This document shows positions 60,897-64,000 of a DNA stretch of 64,000 bases, in pieces. Source of the DNA: Treponema sp. (GTDB taxonomy: Bacteria > Spirochaetota > Spirochaetia > Treponematales > Breznakiellaceae); assembly GCA_031257675.1 (NCBI GenBank), contig JAIROG010000037.1, positions 1-64,000 of the forward strand. Direction: 5' to 3'. Below the pieces are notes generated by a model. It was not told the DNA's origin. It searched no databases and worked only from the letters and a program-made list of their open reading frames with translations. Both the position numbers and the translations under genes were made by a program. Each line of letters starts with the position of its first letter. Within the stretch, counting starts at the first letter, position 1.

Positions 60897-61304
60897 GTGG
60901 ACGATTCGGGGAATTCAGAAACAAGACGAAATGAAAGGGATCTGCGGTTCGGGCGGGATCGCCGGCTGAGAAAACGCGGAGAAATCAGAGCGGTATTTAA
61001 AGAGGGCAGGATTAGCTCCTGTTTTGGCGCAAAATTGTTTGTATTGAAAAATACTGTGGGGCATAACAGGATAGCGTTCACTTTTTCGCGTAAATTCGGC
61101 GGCGCCGTGGAACGGAACCGGTGCCGCAGGGTGGGAAGAGAAGCGTACCGTCATTTGCAGAGCGATGTTAGGCAGGGATTTGATTTGGCGTTGTTGGTGT
61201 ATCCGGTTGGCAAGGACACTTTTTCCGACCGCATGGAGCAGTTGCGGCGGTTGTTTTCCAAAGCGAACCTGTTTGCGGTGAATATACTGGAGGATCGGGT
61301 TTGA
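60897..61304 (+). CDS. rnpA: ribonuclease P protein component
   Basis: A 135-residue RnpA that binds the RNase P RNA for tRNA 5' processing. The conserved arginine-rich RNR segment is [18 protein letters not shown] (about 68-85), and the FSRKFG strand precedes it. The start is GTG at 60897, two bases after rpmH ends. It overlaps yidD by 4 bases. Confidence 0.95.
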   Translation: MDDSGNSETRRNERDLRFGRDRRLRKRGEIRAVFKEGRISSCFGAKLFVLKNTVGHNRIAFTFSRKFGGAVERNRCRRVGREAYRHLQSDVRQGFDLALLVYPVGKDTFSDRMEQLRRLFSKANLFAVNILEDRV

Positions 61305-61543
61305 GCCGTGAGGGCAAGACATTGAGATCGCCGTTGCAGAAAGGCGCGCTCCTTTTAATACGGTTTTATCAATATGCAATTTCACCCTATATTGGCCCCT
61401 GTTGCCGGTATGTTCCGTCATGTTCCGCGTATGCGTTCACGGCGATAGAAAAATATGGTTTCTTCCGCGGCGGTTTCATGGCGCTCAAACGGTTGCTCCG
61501 TTGCCACCCTTTTCATGCGGGCGGCTATGATCCGGCGCCGTAA
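61301..61543 (+). CDS. yidD: membrane protein insertion efficiency factor
   Basis: An 80-residue YidD with a membrane-proximal amphipathic helix and [29 protein letters not shown], the signature including the conserved cysteines. It ends [15 protein letters not shown] start at 61301 overlaps the rnpA stop. It assists YidC, the next gene. Confidence 0.95.
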   Translation: MSREGKTLRSPLQKGALLLIRFYQYAISPYIGPCCRYVPSCSAYAFTAIEKYGFFRGGFMALKRLLRCHPFHAGGYDPAP

Positions 61544-61629
61544 GCGTGTTTCCGCAAAACAGATTGGGAAAGAAAGCGCCGTTGTGACGAATTCCTTCAT
61601 TAAAACTTAGAAAAAACAAGAGGCTCTTT

Positions 61630-63444
61630 GTGGAGAAAAATACAATATTAGCGGTGGTTCTTTCGATTATTGTCATCGTAGGGTTTTATGTTATTCAGGG
61701 TTCTTTTTATCCCATACAACAGCCCGCCGCGCCCGTTCCGGTGGAACGGACGGACGGCGCGACCGGCGGCGGAACGTCCAGCGTTTCGCCCGCTTCGCCC
61801 GTTTCGCCGGCCGCAGTTCAGCCGTCAGACGCGGCGCCGGTTGTCGCGGCTGACGCTGGGGCTTCCGTGGAGGCGGCTGACCGTGAAGAGCGGATAACCA
61901 TAGACAACGGACTTGTTGTGGTTTCGTTAAGCAACGCCGGCGGCGACATAGTTTCTTACAAACTCAAAGAACACCGCGATAGAGAAGATTCTGTGGAAAT
62001 GGTGTTAAGCGGCGGCCGCGAATCCCATGCGTTTGCCATCGCGTTCGGCGACATTAACGCCGCGCCGGTAACATCATTCTTCAATATATGCCGTGTTTCC
62101 AATTACATTGTTGAATTTTCCCGCGGCTTTGTTGTAACCGGCGATTCCGGAAACAACACGTTCCGGTTGGTAAAACGCTACGAATTCAAGCCGCATGAGT
62201 ATATGTTTGAACTTACCGTTACGCTGGAGGGCGCTCAAGGAATGGGCTTTAACTTTTCCGGCGTGGCCTATACGCTGGGATCCGCGCCGCAATTCGGACC
62301 CGCTTTTGACAAGCTCGATCAGCGCTATGAGTACCGGCATTATTACACGTATACAAACGGCAAGCTGAAACAGGAAAAAGTGACTGACAGCGGACCCGTC
62401 ATTATTGGCAACAGGCCGTCATGGGCGGGCGTCGCGGGAAAGTACTTCACATTCATCGCCATCCCCTATCCGTCCCAGTTTGACATAGCGTTTTCCACCA
62501 CACCGGAGCCGGGAATCCCCGGCGCATCCCGTCTGTACATCGTCCGTCCAAGCCTGAGCGGGTCCCGAACCGAAGACACCTACCGCTTCTACCTGGGACC
62601 AAAATCGCCGGATGCCCTTGCGGTCTACAACAACGGCAAAAACAGCTTCAACCTTACCAACACGGAGCTTATCAAGGTGGCGAACACCTCCGGCATACTC
62701 GCCCCGCTTGAGACCGGGCTGAAATGGCTGCTCATGCTTTTTTACAAAATTATACCTAACTACGGGGTCGCCATTATTCTTCTCACCCTGCTGGTAAAAG
62801 CGCTCATGTTCCCGTTGACCCGCAAAAGCTCGGAGTCCACCCTGCGTATGCAGGCGCTGTCTCCGAGAATCAAAGACCTCCAAGCCAAGTACAAAGACAA
62901 TCCCCAGAAGCTGAATCAGGAAATGGCGGAATTCTACAAAAAGGAAGGGTACAACCCCATGGCGGGGTGTCTTCCCATGCTGATTCAGATTCCCATTTTC
63001 TTTGCGATGTACAATTTGTTTAACACGCACTTCGATCTGCGCGGGGCGATGTTCATTCCGGGCTGGATACCGGACCTGTCCCTGCCCGAAGCCGTGTTCT
63101 CGTTCCCGAATAATTTCAGTCTGCCGCTGCTCGGCTGGACAGCCATCCGCGCTCTGCCCTTTATCTATGTGGCTTCCCAGCTTCTCTACGGCAAAATTAC
63201 TGAAACGCCTGGTCAAGCGGGAGGCGCACAAATGAAAATAATGATGTACGGTATGCCGGTGTTTTTCTTTTTTATTTTGTACGATGTGCCTTCCGGGTTG
63301 CTCATCTATTGGATCATGTCCAACGTATTGACCTTGATTCAGCAGTTGGCGATAAATAAGTACCTTGCGCCCCAACGCGCCGCGCTTGCGGCTAAAGCCG
63401 AAGAATCGCTTAAACTGCCGCCCAAGAAGAAAAAAAAGCGGTGA
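61630..63444 (+). CDS. yidC: membrane protein insertase YidC
   Basis: A 604-residue YidC that inserts proteins into the inner membrane with or without Sec. TM1 is at 5-24. A Pro/Ala linker follows, then the large periplasmic beta domain (about 80-330). The five-helix insertase core is at about 365-585, with LLVKALMFPLTRKSSESTLRMQ, the MAGCLPMLIQIPIFFAMY segment and the final VPSGLLIYWIMSNVL. The C terminus is Lys-rich (PPKKKKKR). GTG start at 61630 follows AGAGG. The signal-anchor type and length suit a Gram-negative or spirochaete YidC. Confidence 0.95.
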   Translation: MEKNTILAVVLSIIVIVGFYVIQGSFYPIQQPAAPVPVERTDGATGGGTSSVSPASPVSPAAVQPSDAAPVVAADAGASVEAADREERITIDNGLVVVSLSNAGGDIVSYKLKEHRDREDSVEMVLSGGRESHAFAIAFGDINAAPVTSFFNICRVSNYIVEFSRGFVVTGDSGNNTFRLVKRYEFKPHEYMFELTVTLEGAQGMGFNFSGVAYTLGSAPQFGPAFDKLDQRYEYRHYYTYTNGKLKQEKVTDSGPVIIGNRPSWAGVAGKYFTFIAIPYPSQFDIAFSTTPEPGIPGASRLYIVRPSLSGSRTEDTYRFYLGPKSPDALAVYNNGKNSFNLTNTELIKVANTSGILAPLETGLKWLLMLFYKIIPNYGVAIILLTLLVKALMFPLTRKSSESTLRMQALSPRIKDLQAKYKDNPQKLNQEMAEFYKKEGYNPMAGCLPMLIQIPIFFAMYNLFNTHFDLRGAMFIPGWIPDLSLPEAVFSFPNNFSLPLLGWTAIRALPFIYVASQLLYGKITETPGQAGGAQMKIMMYGMPVFFFFILYDVPSGLLIYWIMSNVLTLIQQLAINKYLAPQRAALAAKAEESLKLPPKKKKKR

Positions 63445-63542
63445 GCGGCCTGTTTTTTAGAAAAGTTTTAATATGCGGGACGCTTTCCCAAAACGGACGT
63501 TTTGGATCCGCGCGTTGGGAAACGCCCCACGGGAGAAAATAT

Positions 63543-64000
63543 ATGGTTTATGAATTTGAAGGCCGCACTGAAAAAGAGGCTATAGATCGGGCCGCGGCGG
63601 AGTTGGGACTTGAAAAAGATGCGTTTGATGTTGAGATTGTCGAAGCTCAACGCGGCGGTTTGTTCAAAAGAGGATTTGTAAAAATCAAAATCCATACAAA
63701 TCAGGCGGCGGATGCGCAACGTGACGCAAGGCGCGGCGCTCTGCATGGGAGACAGCCGGCGGCAGCGCGGAATACGGAGACTTCCACCGCCGGCATGGGG
63801 GAAACAGAAGGCGAAAGAAAGCGTCAAACTGGTTTCAACGATCCCGCCGCTCAAAATGAATTTGAGCGAAAGCTGATCGGATTCTTGGAGACTCTTATTG
63901 AAAAAATGGGGTATTTGGGAAAAGCAAGCGTTCAATTCCGTGAAGACCGTAAAATCGGACTTAAAATTGAGTCGGAGAATTCGTCTATTTTAATCGGGAA
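63543..64000 (+). CDS. jag: Jag/KhpB RNA-binding protein, truncated by the window end
   Basis: The first 152 residues of a SpoIIIJ-associated (Jag, KhpB) protein. A Jag_N domain (1-50: MVYEFEGRTEKEAIDRAAAEL, RGGLFKRGFVKIKI) is followed by a polar linker and the KH domain (from about 108: FLETLIEKMGYLGKASVQFRED, ending at SSILIG where the window stops). KhpB binds RNA with KhpA and affects cell-wall growth. GGGAGAAAAT precedes the ATG. It follows yidC, as in most genomes. The R3H domain should lie beyond the edge. Confidence 0.93.
   Translation, partial: MVYEFEGRTEKEAIDRAAAELGLEKDAFDVEIVEAQRGGLFKRGFVKIKIHTNQAADAQRDARRGALHGRQPAAARNTETSTAGMGETEGERKRQTGFNDPAAQNEFERKLIGFLETLIEKMGYLGKASVQFREDRKIGLKIESENSSILIG

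Noticed and set aside
62419-63375. 318-codon open frame antisense to yidC
   Set aside because: Shadow of yidC; no conserved pattern.
1-64000. CRISPR array, rRNA or tRNA genes
   Set aside because: No regular repeat-spacer array was seen, and no rRNA or cloverleaf-like tRNA sequence was noticed. tRNA detection by eye is limited, so a covariance-model scan would settle it.

Overview
The window looks like a chromosomal segment of a Treponema-type spirochaete, most like the termite-gut lineages. The grounds are a spirochaete-type elongation factor G, bactofilin and TPR genes clustered with CorC, a folP-cdaA-cdaR operon, small conserved treponemal proteins, and the near-origin block rpmH-rnpA-yidD-yidC-jag. 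Between intact genes lie many remnants: IS4-, IS200- and DDE-type transposase pieces, an Rpn-type pseudogene, a YidC-like pseudogene and a head-to-tail relic of a glycosidase. This suggests relaxed selection and early genome decay. The lineage is inferred from gene content only.

The most interesting region is 1274-9179, a compact nitrogenase-like system embedded in sulfur amino acid genes. A consensus promoter drives cysK, a NifK-like subunit gene and a NifD-like subunit gene on the + strand. A convergent - strand group carries a Cys/Met-metabolism PLP enzyme, NifH and a complete NifB. All six P-cluster-type cysteines and the cofactor cysteine are present. The residues aligned with NifD His195, Gln191 and His442 are not conserved, and no nifE, nifN or nifV lies in the window. 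The best reading is a carbon-sulfur bond-cleaving reductase of the methylthio-alkane reductase type (Mar, nitrogenase-like group IV) feeding sulfur or methanethiol to the two PLP enzymes. It is not a dinitrogenase.

9.4-15.3 kb is a mixed region: a YidC-like pseudogene, an HPt/HD-GYP response regulator pair, an Rpn relic, a J-domain protein, queA, a DUF167 gene, a frameshifted small protein and a GH3 relic. 15.3-23.6 kb has a GH3 glycosidase with pta, a PHP phosphoesterase, a TonB-like protein and a giant coiled-coil FtsX-type permease. 24-36 kb has EF-G coupled to a RecA-like ATPase, a decayed gene-poor stretch, the polA-coaE-SPOR operon behind a perfect promoter that seems to give a leaderless mRNA, an IscR-like regulator, an M20 amidohydrolase, a pseudouridine synthase and an IS200 relic.

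36.4-44.5 kb holds cell-envelope and signalling genes: a TPR protein with an Mrr-like domain, bactofilin-TPR-CorC-TPR behind a promoter with a tandem-repeat leader, and folP-cdaA-cdaR for folate and c-di-AMP. 44.6-57.8 kb is one long - strand carbohydrate-uptake operon with two permease pairs, two solute-binding proteins, a DUF5696 lipoprotein, a Yip1 protein and an NHL-repeat protein. It contains no ATPase gene. A 14-G tract and stem-loops interrupt it before the last gene. 57.8-59.3 kb is decayed. 59.3-64 kb has pyrC, apparently without an AUG start, and the ribosome/membrane-insertion block, with jag cut by the window end. I saw no rRNA, tRNA or CRISPR array.
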